This document shows, in pieces, positions 44,975-53,952 of a stretch of DNA of 64,000 nt. The DNA is from Woodsholea maritima DSM 17123 (GTDB lineage: Bacteria > Pseudomonadota > Alphaproteobacteria > Caulobacterales > Maricaulaceae). The notes under the pieces were generated by a model. It searched no databases. It was not told where the DNA came from and saw only the letters and a list, made by a program, of their open reading frames with translations. The first letter of the stretch is position 1. Each line of letters opens with the position of its first letter. A program made the translations under genes and the position numbers. The stretch spans positions 1 through 64,000 of the forward strand of contig NZ_KB908061.1 of NCBI RefSeq assembly GCF_000382325.1. The letters are read 5' to 3'.

Positions 44975-46054
44975 TTATGACCCTTTAAAGCTGAACATAC
45001 GGTCGATGCGACGAAACACTTTGCCCGGCAAGCGTGACACCAGTCCCGCATCCAGGCTTTCGGCTACATTTTCAACCGCATGACAACTGCGGCGTGCCAA
45101 ACCAATCCAGGACGGCGTCGCGACAAAGCCACTGATCAGCGGAAATTGATAGCTGGAAAGGTGCTGTTTGAAGTCATATTCGCCTGGCCCCAGATGGAGC
45201 GCCTTCACACCTTTTGCAGACTGATCTTCTGCGATCGCCATCAACAGATTGAGCCCCGGCGAGAGCTTATGGAAATTACCGTCATAGACCGGGAACCAAT
45301 AGTGTAAGACCGTATCGGACTTCATACCGATATGCGCAGCAACCATCTGGCCATCAATCTCGAGAGAGGACATCACGCCCTTCACGCCCTCATACTCCCC
45401 CCAGATCAGCTCTTTTAACAGATTACGCGTCCAGTCGAAGGTGAAGACATTAACATGGCCAGAGCGATCATATTGCGCGCCCTTCCACTCTAGGGCGGTG
45501 TCGAAAATCGCCTCGCGTTGGTCTTCAATGGTGAAGGTCAACGCCCCTTCCGTTTCCAACTTCCGTCGGCGATTACGGATATTACGCATGGCCTTAGGTT
45601 CAATCTGGCGCCGGGTCTCGACAAAGGCCTCATAGCCTTCGCTGACATCAATCACCCATGAGCCATCATGGCGGGTCGTATAAGGCGCAAACGAGCGTTG
45701 GGCGCTAAACCCGCCAAAGAAATCAAACACACCAATCCCGGCTTCAGAAAAAACATGCTCCAGGTCGATGATGACGTCTGGCGCTTGGATCAGGCCATGG
45801 TGATCGCCCAAAGGGCCACCCAAGGGCCGGGCATAGCCAAAGCTGACCTGGTGATAGGGTAAAAAGGCGATCAACGCGCCTGCGCGATAGATCAGGGCCA
45901 CGCGGGTATCACTGCGCACCTTGGCCATAGCATCAAGAAAACCCAAAGCAAAATAAGGGCTTTCATACAAAGCATCCGTCTTCAAAAAATCGCGCCAGCA
46001 CTGACGCTCCGCTTCGCTTAAATCCTTTGGCGTTTTAACGACAATCTGATCCAT
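44975..46054 (-). CDS. hfsK: GNAT/FemAB-type acyltransferase, HfsK-like
   Basis: A 359-aa protein of the FemAB/CelD-like acetyltransferase group (Acetyltransf_6): GALIAFLPYHQVSFGYARPL in the N-terminal lobe, the RQIEPKAMRNIRNRRRKL basic helix, and the second GNAT lobe with MVAAHIGMKSDTVLHYWFPV, YDGNFHKLSPGLNLL and LHLGPGEYDFKQHL. Caulobacter HfsK is a protein of this kind that acylates holdfast sugars and responds to c-di-GMP. The name rests on family plus position next to the flippase and other hfs-like genes; a general polysaccharide acyltransferase is the alternative. Confidence 0.7.
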   Translation of the reverse strand: MDQIVVKTPKDLSEAERQCWRDFLKTDALYESPYFALGFLDAMAKVRSDTRVALIYRAGALIAFLPYHQVSFGYARPLGGPLGDHHGLIQAPDVIIDLEHVFSEAGIGVFDFFGGFSAQRSFAPYTTRHDGSWVIDVSEGYEAFVETRRQIEPKAMRNIRNRRRKLETEGALTFTIEDQREAIFDTALEWKGAQYDRSGHVNVFTFDWTRNLLKELIWGEYEGVKGVMSSLEIDGQMVAAHIGMKSDTVLHYWFPVYDGNFHKLSPGLNLLMAIAEDQSAKGVKALHLGPGEYDFKQHLSSYQFPLISGFVATPSWIGLARRSCHAVENVAESLDAGLVSRLPGKVFRRIDRMFSFKGS

Positions 46055-46285
46055 AACCCGTCCCCGACCCTAATGTGTCCCACACGCACAAGAACCTGTC
46101 GCCCCATGAGCATCTGGCCATGTGCGAATGCCTTGTTCCAGTTAAGGGCGTTTACACCCCTTTCGTGGATAAAGCGTTCAAGTGTGAGGAAAAAAGCGGC
46201 CCTTTTCTTGCTTCAAACAGTCATGAAATACCCTTTGGGCACAGGGCTGACCCAATTTTGAACGCCGGGGACATAAACCTAAGCC

Positions 46286-47737
46286 ATGCTGAAACGCCAT
46301 TTGCTCTATTATCTGCCGGTGCAATTGTCCTCTGCGATTGTCGGCTTTGGCAGTGTGGTGATCTTCACCCGCCTGTTGGGCGCGAGTGATTATGGGCGTT
46401 ATTCACTGGTCTTGGCCGGTGTCAATCTGATCCAGATGGCGCTGTTTACCTGGTTGGATGCCAGTGTCGCACGCTATCATGTCCGCGCGCAGCGCCATGG
46501 CCGCGTGGGCGGGCATTGGGCGAGCCTCCTTAAAGTCTTCTTTGGTTTGGCCGGTATCATCTGGGCCGCGGGCTCAGCACTTTTATGGCTCTTACCCCTG
46601 TCGCATGACCTGACCCTACTCTTGCACATTGCCCTCACCAGCCTTTGCCTGAGCGCTTTTGTTCAGATCAGCCAGCAAGCCAGACGTGCCAGCGGTGAGG
46701 CCGGGGCCTATGCCATCCGCGAAACGGCCTTCTTGCTGGGTGGGTTCATGCTGGGCCTTCTCTTGATGGTGACCACACCCTTGGGCCCTGCCGGTCCCTT
46801 TGCCGGGACCGCAATCGCCGGTTTGCTGATGTGCCTTCTCGATGGCCCCACGCGCATACGCGCGGCAAAATCCGATCGCGCTGATGGATTGCGGCTCAAA
46901 ACCTATATGGCTTATGGCTTACCGATCTCGCTGTCTTTGATGTTTGAGCAATTGCTCTCCACCGGGGACCGCTTCGTCATCGCCAGTGTTTTGGGGGAAG
47001 CCGCGACCGGGGCCTATGCCGCGGGCTATGGCCTGACCGATCGCACGATCAATCTGGTCTTCATCTGGCTGGGGGCCGCCGCCGGGCCCTTGATGATCAA
47101 AACCTTGGAGCGCGAAGGGCGCGCCGCCGCCCAGGCCGTCGCCAAAGATAGCGCCAGCTTGATGGTCCTGTTGGGCTTTCCAGCCGCCTTGGGCTTGGGG
47201 CTCGTCGCCAAACCCTTGGCTAGTCTCTTGATTGCGCCGGAATTGGCGCTACGCGCCGCTGAAATCATGCCCTGGATTGCCTTGGGCGGGCTATTGAATG
47301 GCTTAATGACCTATTTCTTTCACGAGGCGTTCATTCTGGGTAAAAAGCCTAAAATCATGGCCTATCTGATGATTGGCGCGGCCATCTTCAACCTGATCGC
47401 CAATATGGTGTTAGTCCCGGTCATGGGCCTGGTCGGGGCCGCGCTGGCCACCGTGCTCGCCTATGGCTTGGGGCTGGTGATCTGCGCCCTGGTGGGCCAT
47501 CGCATATTCCCGCTGCCGCTACCTTGGGCTGATATCGCCAAGGCCGGGATGGCGAGCCTGGCTATGGCGGCCAGTCTTTATGCCCTACCGCCTTTAGAGG
47601 GGCTGATCGCCCTGATCCTCCCCGTCGCGCTGGGCGGGCTGGTCTATGGCGCTTTGGCCCTGATTTTGAACATCGCACAGTGTCGCGACTGGATGGCTCC
47701 CCTCATGCGCCGCCTTTCGCTCAAGGAGGCCCTATGA
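46286..47737 (+). CDS. hfsF: Polysaccharide flippase (Wzx/MATE-like), HfsF candidate
   Basis: A 483-aa integral membrane protein with about 12-14 helices of the oligosaccharide flippase (MVF) superfamily. The N-terminus is LLYYLPVQLSSAIVGFGSVV, then FTRLLGASDYGRYSLVLA, the classic Wzx start. It would flip lipid-linked repeat units to the periplasm. First gene of a plus-strand run of four with ATGA overlaps between successive genes. Confidence 0.88.
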   Translation: MLKRHLLYYLPVQLSSAIVGFGSVVIFTRLLGASDYGRYSLVLAGVNLIQMALFTWLDASVARYHVRAQRHGRVGGHWASLLKVFFGLAGIIWAAGSALLWLLPLSHDLTLLLHIALTSLCLSAFVQISQQARRASGEAGAYAIRETAFLLGGFMLGLLLMVTTPLGPAGPFAGTAIAGLLMCLLDGPTRIRAAKSDRADGLRLKTYMAYGLPISLSLMFEQLLSTGDRFVIASVLGEAATGAYAAGYGLTDRTINLVFIWLGAAAGPLMIKTLEREGRAAAQAVAKDSASLMVLLGFPAALGLGLVAKPLASLLIAPELALRAAEIMPWIALGGLLNGLMTYFFHEAFILGKKPKIMAYLMIGAAIFNLIANMVLVPVMGLVGAALATVLAYGLGLVICALVGHRIFPLPLPWADIAKAGMASLAMAASLYALPPLEGLIALILPVALGGLVYGALALILNIAQCRDWMAPLMRRLSLKEAL

Positions 47738-48687
47738 CCGGAACCCTCATCACGACCCAGGATAATAGCGCCTGGCTCAATCGAGAAATGAGCCATAAGA
47801 CCTCAACTTTGAGCATCCTTGTGCCCTATTATAAGGACGATCCGCGCGCCCTGATCAGTGCGTTGAGCGCCGATGCGCCCAAAGGCATCGAGCTGATCCT
47901 GTTTGATGATGGCATGCCTGATCAGGCCCTTAATAAAGCCGTCAATCGCACCCTTCAGGCGCTGACTTTCCCGGCGCGCCTGATCACGGCCCGCCATAAT
48001 CTGGGCCGCGCGGCCGGGCGCAACCATTTGGCCCATCATGCGCGCGCCTCTTGGGTTTTGTATCTCGATAGCGATATGGACATTCCGACCCATTTCCTGG
48101 CCAGCTGGCTGGAATGGGCGGGCAGCGAACAGGCCGACATCTATTATGGCGGCTTTGACATGCCCACGACCATCGCGCCGGAACACCGCCTGCATGCTGC
48201 GCTGGCGCGGGCGGGCGATGTCCATGATGCCGCTAGCCGCGATGACGGCGGAGCGCACACCATGGCCAGTTCCAACCTGTTGGTGCGCCGCTCGGTCTTG
48301 ATGAACACCCCCTTTGATGAGGGCTTTAGCGGCTGGGGCTGGGAAGATATCGACTGGACGCTGCGCGCCGGTGAATATGCGCGTTTGATGCATGTGGATC
48401 TGAGCGCGCACCATAAGGGCCTGCAAACGGTCGAGACTTTACTGGCCAAGTTTGAACAGGGAGGGAAAAATTTCGCCCGCTTCCTCGCGCGCCACCCTGA
48501 GGCCCATAAACGCCCGGCGGCGAAGTTGGCGAAACTGCTCAAGCCGCTTCCCTTCAAGCCCTTACAAAAAACGCTTTATGCTGAATTGGCTAAGACGGAG
48601 ATTCTCCCGCTTCGCCTTCGTGTGATGGCGTTGAAAGTCTATCGCGCCTTGTGTGCGGCCCAAGCCCTTGGAAAGGTCAAACGATGA
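47734..48687 (+). CDS. hfsG: Family 2 glycosyltransferase, HfsG-like
   Basis: A 317-aa GT2 enzyme: STLSILVPYYKDDPRALISA, LILFDDGMPD, NLGRAAGRNHLAHHA and the DxD motif LYLDSDMDIP, then GWGWEDIDWTLRAGE. The sequence layout resembles HfsG, which adds GlcNAc to the growing holdfast unit. The ATG overlaps the flippase stop (ATGA), and its own stop overlaps the deacetylase ATG, so the set is translationally coupled. Confidence 0.82.
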   Translation: MTGTLITTQDNSAWLNREMSHKTSTLSILVPYYKDDPRALISALSADAPKGIELILFDDGMPDQALNKAVNRTLQALTFPARLITARHNLGRAAGRNHLAHHARASWVLYLDSDMDIPTHFLASWLEWAGSEQADIYYGGFDMPTTIAPEHRLHAALARAGDVHDAASRDDGGAHTMASSNLLVRRSVLMNTPFDEGFSGWGWEDIDWTLRAGEYARLMHVDLSAHHKGLQTVETLLAKFEQGGKNFARFLARHPEAHKRPAAKLAKLLKPLPFKPLQKTLYAELAKTEILPLRLRVMALKVYRALCAAQALGKVKR

Positions 48688-49451
48688 GCCCTGCCCCTTA
48701 TCGTCCGCGCGGCGCCCTGATGGGTAAGCTGCAGCGTGCCCAGGTCCGCTTGGGGGGTAAGATCGCCCTGCCCTTACACCCCGGTGAACGCCGGATCAGC
48801 TTCTCCTTCGATGATTTCCCGCGCAGCGCCGGAACTACTGCGGCAGACATTCTTGAACAACGCGGCATGCGCGCGACCTATTATGTCTCGGCCTGCTTTG
48901 CCGGTGAGGACACTCATCTGGGCGCGATGTATGAAACCGAAGACCTGACACGGCTTTATGCAAAGGGGCATGAAATCGCCTGTCACACCTATTCCCATGG
49001 CGATGCCTCGCAAATGCGCTTAGCTGCGTTGGAAACCGATATTGAGCGCAATGCCCGCGCCCTGAAAGACCAGGGGTATGACGGACCGTTGGAGAGCTTT
49101 GCCTTTCCCTATGGCGAGGCGAGCCTGGAGGCAAAAGCCGCACTGACCCAACGCTTTACAAATCTGCGCGGGATTTATCCAGGTATCAATAAAACCCCGG
49201 CCGACCGTGGATTATTGCGCGCCACGCCCCTGGATGGCGGTGATGAGGGACTGAAAAAAGCCCTTGCCCAAATTGATGCACTGCGTCATTCGCCAGGCTG
49301 GTTGATTTTTTACGGTCATGATGTGCGCGACACCCACAGTCCCTGGGGGTGCAGCCCAGAGTTTTTGGAAACGGTGGCAAACGCGGTGCAAGCTTCAAAA
49401 ATACCGGTTCAGACCGTCACTGCAGCGTGTCAGGATTTAAGCGCACGATGA
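48684..49451 (+). CDS. hfsH: Polysaccharide deacetylase, HfsH-like
   Basis: A 255-aa NodB-fold carbohydrate esterase (CE4). Motif 1 is FSFDDFPRSAG, where DD provides the catalytic and metal Asp; the metal His pair is in CHTYSHGDAS; later motifs are FAFPYGEAS and LIFYGHDV. The FDDFP variant instead of the usual TFDDG matches HfsH, which deacetylates holdfast N-acetylglucosamine to make it adhesive. There is no signal peptide, in keeping with cytoplasmic action. ATG 48684 overlaps the previous stop. Confidence 0.87.
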   Translation: MSPAPYRPRGALMGKLQRAQVRLGGKIALPLHPGERRISFSFDDFPRSAGTTAADILEQRGMRATYYVSACFAGEDTHLGAMYETEDLTRLYAKGHEIACHTYSHGDASQMRLAALETDIERNARALKDQGYDGPLESFAFPYGEASLEAKAALTQRFTNLRGIYPGINKTPADRGLLRATPLDGGDEGLKKALAQIDALRHSPGWLIFYGHDVRDTHSPWGCSPEFLETVANAVQASKIPVQTVTAACQDLSAR

Positions 49452-50353
49452 GAATCACCGTCCTGATCCCCACCTATAAACGCCCGGACAGCCTGGCGCG
49501 CGCGCTGAAAAGCGTGTTCGCCCAATCGCGTCCCCCGGACGAGATTTTGGTGGTCGATAATGCGCCCGGATCAGGCGTGCGCGCGGTGATTGCCGCCTTG
49601 GAATCGCGCCGCACTGCGCCCGTGCGCTATGTGGCCGAACCCAATCCCGGCGTCGCCAATGTGCGCAATGTCGGCTTTCGTGAGGCCCAGGGCGATATGA
49701 TCGCCATGCTGGATGATGACGAAACCGCATCCCCCACTTGGCTAGAAACCTTGATCCAGACCCGAATGGCGTTGGATACGCCGGTGGTTTTTGGCCCCGT
49801 AAGGCCGCAAAGCGAGGCTAAAGGCCCGGTGCGCGCCGCCCTGTTGGCGCGGCTTTATGCCCGCCTGGGCAGCGAGAGCGACACGATCATTGCCAAGCCC
49901 CATGGCTGTGGCAATTCCTTGATTGATCGGCGTGCGCTGAGCCTCTCAGATACGCCCTTTGATCCGGCGACCAATGAAATTGGCGGCGAGGACGATCTCT
50001 TCTTCCAAGACGTGCTTGCCCAAGGCATCACTCTGGGTTGGAGCGCCAAGGCCGATGTCATTGAACATGTCGAGCATAATCGCGCCGATTGGCGCTATAT
50101 GATGGCGCGCAGTTTTGCCTTTGGCCAAGGGGCCTCTCAGGTTAGCGCACATAACAAAAACTGGCTGGGCGTCGCCGCCTGGATGGTCATCGGCGCAGCG
50201 CAGGCCCTGATCTTCGGGGCTTTGATCCTACCAGCCCGCCTGATGGGCGCGAAAGCCTGCGCGGCCTGTCTGGATCGCGCGATCCAGGGCGCAGGTAAGC
50301 TGTGCTGGTTTGAAGGACTAGAACCACGCTTTTACGGCGCGGCTGTGCGCTAA
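49448..50353 (+). CDS. Family 2 glycosyltransferase (HfsL-like candidate)
   Basis: A 301-aa GT2 enzyme with ITVLIPTYKRPDSLARALKS, EILVVDNAPGSG, NPGVANVRNVGFREAQG and the DxD motif AMLDDDETASP, then GGEDDLFFQDVLAQG. A C-terminal hydrophobic stretch (WMVIGAAQALIFGALILPA) may anchor it. As second GT2 of the hfs-like run it could be HfsL, but I cannot tell it from other GT2 enzymes by eye. Its ATG overlaps the deacetylase stop; its end overlaps the convergent polymerase gene by four bases. Confidence 0.85.
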   Translation: MRITVLIPTYKRPDSLARALKSVFAQSRPPDEILVVDNAPGSGVRAVIAALESRRTAPVRYVAEPNPGVANVRNVGFREAQGDMIAMLDDDETASPTWLETLIQTRMALDTPVVFGPVRPQSEAKGPVRAALLARLYARLGSESDTIIAKPHGCGNSLIDRRALSLSDTPFDPATNEIGGEDDLFFQDVLAQGITLGWSAKADVIEHVEHNRADWRYMMARSFAFGQGASQVSAHNKNWLGVAAWMVIGAAQALIFGALILPARLMGAKACAACLDRAIQGAGKLCWFEGLEPRFYGAAVR

Positions 50354-51600
50354 GATAATTTCCGGCCCAGACTGAGCTTGGTGGCTGTCGCGATCAAAAG
50401 CGACCAGCTGAGTGAATTTTGCTGCAACATCGTGCTTTCGGTCAGACTGACCATCAGCCAGACCACAAAGAAGGGTAAGGCCCAAAAGGCTTCTACCCCT
50501 GCCCCCATGCGCAAGAGGGCTTGGCCAAAGGCTCTGAATATCCCAAAGGCAGCTAAAATCACCCCCGGCACGCCGATCGCCAGCGCGGTTTCCAGCCAGG
50601 CATTGTGCGCGGTGGGCACCGGCCAGGCGGTAATGACGCGCACCCAGTGCACAGGGCCATCTTCAACCACCCAAAACGCACCATAACCATACCCGGTCCA
50701 GGGCCGTGCTGTGATCATATCCATCAAGACCGCCCAAATATCGGTCCGCCCCGTCAAAGTCGCATCGCGGCCCAAAGCCTCCAGCACCGCCACTGGCCCC
50801 GCGATTAGGGCAAACAGCACAACGAAACCGGCCATCATCGCGCCAAAGATCGCCACCCCGGCAAAGCCCATGCCCCGGCGCACCAAGGCAATGGCAATGG
50901 GGCCACAGATGGCCATCATACAGGCCAACAGCCCGGTTTTAGACGTCGACATCACAACGAGGAAAATCGGCAGTGGGGCCAGCCCCCACCACATCAAGCG
51001 CCGCTTGGGGTTCGCTGCCGCTGCCGCCAGCATGGAGAGCGTGCCCCAGGCCATCATCGAGCCAAGGGTGTTTTTCTCCCACCAGATGCCTTTCCAGGCC
51101 CCGACATGAATTTCATGCATCACACCCAGACTTGGCACCAATGCACTGATGAGAAGGCTTAAAACCGCTTGCACCAGGAAGCTGACCGCGATGATTTCCA
51201 GCAAGTGTGCCCAACTGAACCGCCCGGCCAGCCAAATGCCAAACATCGAGGTGAAGAGGATCGCAATCCCACGGCGTAGGCTAATCCCCGGATCCAGCGA
51301 CCACGTCATGGAGAGGATGCACAAGCCCGCTAATCCCAACCAAGGCCAGCCCGCCGCCAGCGCCCGCATCATCTGGCTGGGCCGACACGCCATCATGATT
51401 AAAACCACCAAGTATACCGGCGGCCACATCAGGCGCAAAATGGGGCTTTCGCTGTCCTGGTCCGCCATTAACAGCGGACCGATTAAGCCCTGGGAGAAGA
51501 GAAACATGGTGATCCCCGCGATCACCGTCTCTAAGGGCTCTAAGATTTTTAGATGGGGGGTGAGCTGGCGCCACCGCGCGGCTTGATCCAGGATCGCCAT
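50350..51600 (-). CDS. hfsC: O-antigen ligase/polymerase family protein, HfsC-like
   Basis: A 416-aa membrane protein with about 10-11 helices and the long periplasmic loop of Wzy/WaaL proteins. The Wzy_C pattern is visible as GMGFAGVAIFGAMMAGFVVL, then GRDATLTGRTDIWAVLMDMI and the loop PTAHNAWLETALAIGVPG (conserved His-Asn). It would polymerise repeat units in the periplasm. Third in a minus-strand set after the HfsA-like and HfsB-like genes, separated by five bases from the latter. Confidence 0.86.
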   Translation of the reverse strand: MAILDQAARWRQLTPHLKILEPLETVIAGITMFLFSQGLIGPLLMADQDSESPILRLMWPPVYLVVLIMMACRPSQMMRALAAGWPWLGLAGLCILSMTWSLDPGISLRRGIAILFTSMFGIWLAGRFSWAHLLEIIAVSFLVQAVLSLLISALVPSLGVMHEIHVGAWKGIWWEKNTLGSMMAWGTLSMLAAAAANPKRRLMWWGLAPLPIFLVVMSTSKTGLLACMMAICGPIAIALVRRGMGFAGVAIFGAMMAGFVVLFALIAGPVAVLEALGRDATLTGRTDIWAVLMDMITARPWTGYGYGAFWVVEDGPVHWVRVITAWPVPTAHNAWLETALAIGVPGVILAAFGIFRAFGQALLRMGAGVEAFWALPFFVVWLMVSLTESTMLQQNSLSWSLLIATATKLSLGRKLS

Positions 51601-51605
51601 GGCGA

Positions 51606-52241
51606 TCAGGCCGCGCGCGGGCCCTGCATGGCCGCGCCGCGCTCATCGCGATTTAAGATGACGCCATAAATGCGCGCGCCTTGGTCTTCAAAATTGACAG
51701 CCATGTCATCAATCATGGCTTGATTGACCCGGCTCGCATCGGCCACCAGGATGACCCCATCCATATTGCGTGAAAACGCCACCGCGCCTGATAAGCGCGC
51801 CGGGACATCGACCAAAACCAGGCCACAGCTTTTGCGGGCCTGATCCCAGTAAGCCTTGTTGGGTACAAAATCGAGCTGCTGGATGGAGCGTGGGACATAG
51901 TCAAACTGGCTGACGAATACCGGCACGCTGGCCGCACGGCGCAGTACCAAACGGGCCTGATCCCCGCCGGGATGAGCGCGCCAAATACGTTGATCGCCAA
52001 AATCACCCGCATAGGCAGGCCCGGTCACACCAAAGCGTTGCGCCTGGGTGTTCTTTGAAAAATCAAGATCATACAGCCATACCGGACGACCGGAGGTTTG
52101 TGCCGCGCTGAGCGCGAGCGAGGCGGCAACGCTGCTCGCGCCGGATCCGGGGCATACGGGCGCAACCATCACCGCACGGGCTTCGGCCCCGCGTGTGATC
52201 AGTTTGCTCGCCAAATGCGCCACATCCGAAGTGAGATTCAT
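51606..52241 (-). CDS. hfsB: CpsD/CapB-like P-loop protein with altered Walker A, HfsB-like
   Basis: A 211-aa MinD/BY-kinase-like protein, partner of a Wzc-type co-polymerase. The P-loop position reads VCPGSGASSVAASLAL: the conserved Lys before Ser/Thr is replaced by Ala. The Walker A' region is WLYDLDFSKN, and the Walker B-like strand is CGLVLVDVPARLSG. There is no Tyr-rich C-terminal tail for autophosphorylation. This fits HfsB-type proteins lacking full kinase features. ATG 52241 (MNLTSDVAHLA) is preferred; a frame from 52256 adds five residues. Confidence 0.8.
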   Translation of the reverse strand: MNLTSDVAHLASKLITRGAEARAVMVAPVCPGSGASSVAASLALSAAQTSGRPVWLYDLDFSKNTQAQRFGVTGPAYAGDFGDQRIWRAHPGGDQARLVLRRAASVPVFVSQFDYVPRSIQQLDFVPNKAYWDQARKSCGLVLVDVPARLSGAVAFSRNMDGVILVADASRVNQAMIDDMAVNFEDQGARIYGVILNRDERGAAMQGPRAA

Positions 52242-52298
52242 ACCCACGCCCTCCACTTAAGAACTTAGTCTAGACCAAGAGCGTTAATGAGGTGTGGA

Positions 52299-53861
52299 TT
52301 AGCCCCGTTCGGGGATCCGCGCCAACACCCTCACCGGGGTTTTTGGCGTACGTCGTACGGGCTCTGCAGGCGGCGGTGATAATGGCGCATCCATGGAGCC
52401 TGTCGTCGTGGGAGCATAGGCTGCTTGCGCGGTTTGAGCCATGGGAATCACCCCAGCTTGATCATCATAAGGCGCAGACGCGAGTGGTCGCGCCATGACC
52501 GGGCGGCGGCGCTCCATCATCACGGTGATATAGCCCTTCATGAAGCCGACAAAGACCGCAATCAAACCTGCAAAGACCACACCGGCCATCATCCCCAGCT
52601 TGCGCATGGATTTAGCCTGGGTTGGGGCCGTCGCACGCTCGATGATACGCACACTATCCGCGTGTCCTGGCTCTTCCGATTGGCGGGCCTCGGCGCTGGC
52701 ATATTGCGTGCTTAAGCGTTCTGCTGCGGTAGATTGGGCTTGAGCTTCGCGGCGCAGCTGCTCATAGGTCGGCTGTAAACCGCGCAAACGATCCACATCT
52801 TCACGCACGGCGGCGAGCTGCGCGCTCAAGGTCTGCGCCAGACGGGCCTGCGCACTGCCTTCGGTTTCAAGCTGCAGGCGCTGGGTATCAAGTTCTTGAT
52901 AGATCGGATTGGTGCCCAGCCGACGTTGGCCCGCGCCATTGGCCCCGCCCTCCTGGATGAAGGCTTGAAGCGCTTCAATCTCACGATCTATGGCCAGAAC
53001 CGCCGGGGCATCATCTTGATAGCGCGAAATCAACTCACTACGACGCACCCGCAAATCTAAGAGCTGACCCGTAACATTATTTTCAACATAAAGTTCAATC
53101 TGTTCTGGGATGTTTTGCAAGCGCTGCGACAGGGCGGAGGCCCCGGCGCGGGCCTGATCGCGCGCGGCTTCAGCGGCCAACAAACGCGTGCGCAAATCGG
53201 CGACCTGGGCGATTTGGCTGGTCAGCTCTGATTCGAAATCAATCAGACCATGGGCATTCAAAAAGCTCCGCAAATCCGCCTGGGCGATACGCGATGCGCG
53301 CTCGGCTGCCAACAGGCGTTCATTCACACCGCCAGCCCCATCATCAACCAGAACCTCAATGCGATAAGCCAGATAGGCATCAACGATGGCATTCAGCGCA
53401 TTGGCTGCCACGATGGGGTTGCCCGACTTATACCGGCCAATCAGCACCGAAGCATTGGGCGCGCGCTCCACCGAGAAACTTTGCGCCATAGTGCGAAAGG
53501 CACTGGCATTTGCGCCCGCACCTTGACGCTCCAGCGCCAAACGCAAAACGGTCCCGGAATTTAAAATCTCCGTCTCGGACTGCATCACCTGTTCCAATTC
53601 AAAGGCCCCGCCCGAACCGGCCGCGCCGGGGGTGGGGTTTTCCTGGTCCAGCAGCACTAAAAGCCGCGAGGTTGCGGTATAGCTGGGCTTGAGCTGGGTA
53701 TAAGCCAGGCCCGCAAACACCAGGGATAACACGATGAAAAGGAGGGTAATTATGCCTTTTTGCGACCACAGAACGGCCAACAGGTCAAACAAATCCCATT
53801 CCGGACGCGCACTCGCCTCCGGGCCCTGTTGCGCAGATGCGTGAGCCGATTGATCCTTCAT
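52299..53861 (-). CDS. hfsA: Wzz/GumC-type polysaccharide co-polymerase, HfsA-like
   Basis: A 520-aa protein with two membrane helices. Residues about 30-55 (GIITLLFIVLSLVFAGLAYT) are followed by the Wzz domain with TATSRLLVLLDQENPTPG. A long periplasmic coiled coil (about 170-400), the GNVR-like proximal segment RIIERATAPTQAKSM and the second helix (MMAGVVFAGLIAVFVGFM) follow. The Pro-rich C-terminal tail has no kinase domain; that part is the separate HfsB-like gene 43 bp downstream. It spans the periplasm and sets chain length together with the HfsD-like outer-membrane protein encoded divergently. Confidence 0.88.
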   Translation of the reverse strand: MKDQSAHASAQQGPEASARPEWDLFDLLAVLWSQKGIITLLFIVLSLVFAGLAYTQLKPSYTATSRLLVLLDQENPTPGAAGSGGAFELEQVMQSETEILNSGTVLRLALERQGAGANASAFRTMAQSFSVERAPNASVLIGRYKSGNPIVAANALNAIVDAYLAYRIEVLVDDGAGGVNERLLAAERASRIAQADLRSFLNAHGLIDFESELTSQIAQVADLRTRLLAAEAARDQARAGASALSQRLQNIPEQIELYVENNVTGQLLDLRVRRSELISRYQDDAPAVLAIDREIEALQAFIQEGGANGAGQRRLGTNPIYQELDTQRLQLETEGSAQARLAQTLSAQLAAVREDVDRLRGLQPTYEQLRREAQAQSTAAERLSTQYASAEARQSEEPGHADSVRIIERATAPTQAKSMRKLGMMAGVVFAGLIAVFVGFMKGYITVMMERRRPVMARPLASAPYDDQAGVIPMAQTAQAAYAPTTTGSMDAPLSPPPAEPVRRTPKTPVRVLARIPERG

Positions 53862-53952
53862 AGACCTACACTTTGCGGGTTACGCTTAATTTTTTCTTAG
53901 CTTGGACGCGCAAAGATATGAAAAAATTCACTTAGCCGATGTCGGAAGTGTT

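Noticed and set aside
46075-46389. Short frame between the acyltransferase and flippase genes.
   Set aside because: It overlaps the flippase in a different frame and has no recognisable product; the gap is better read as a promoter region.
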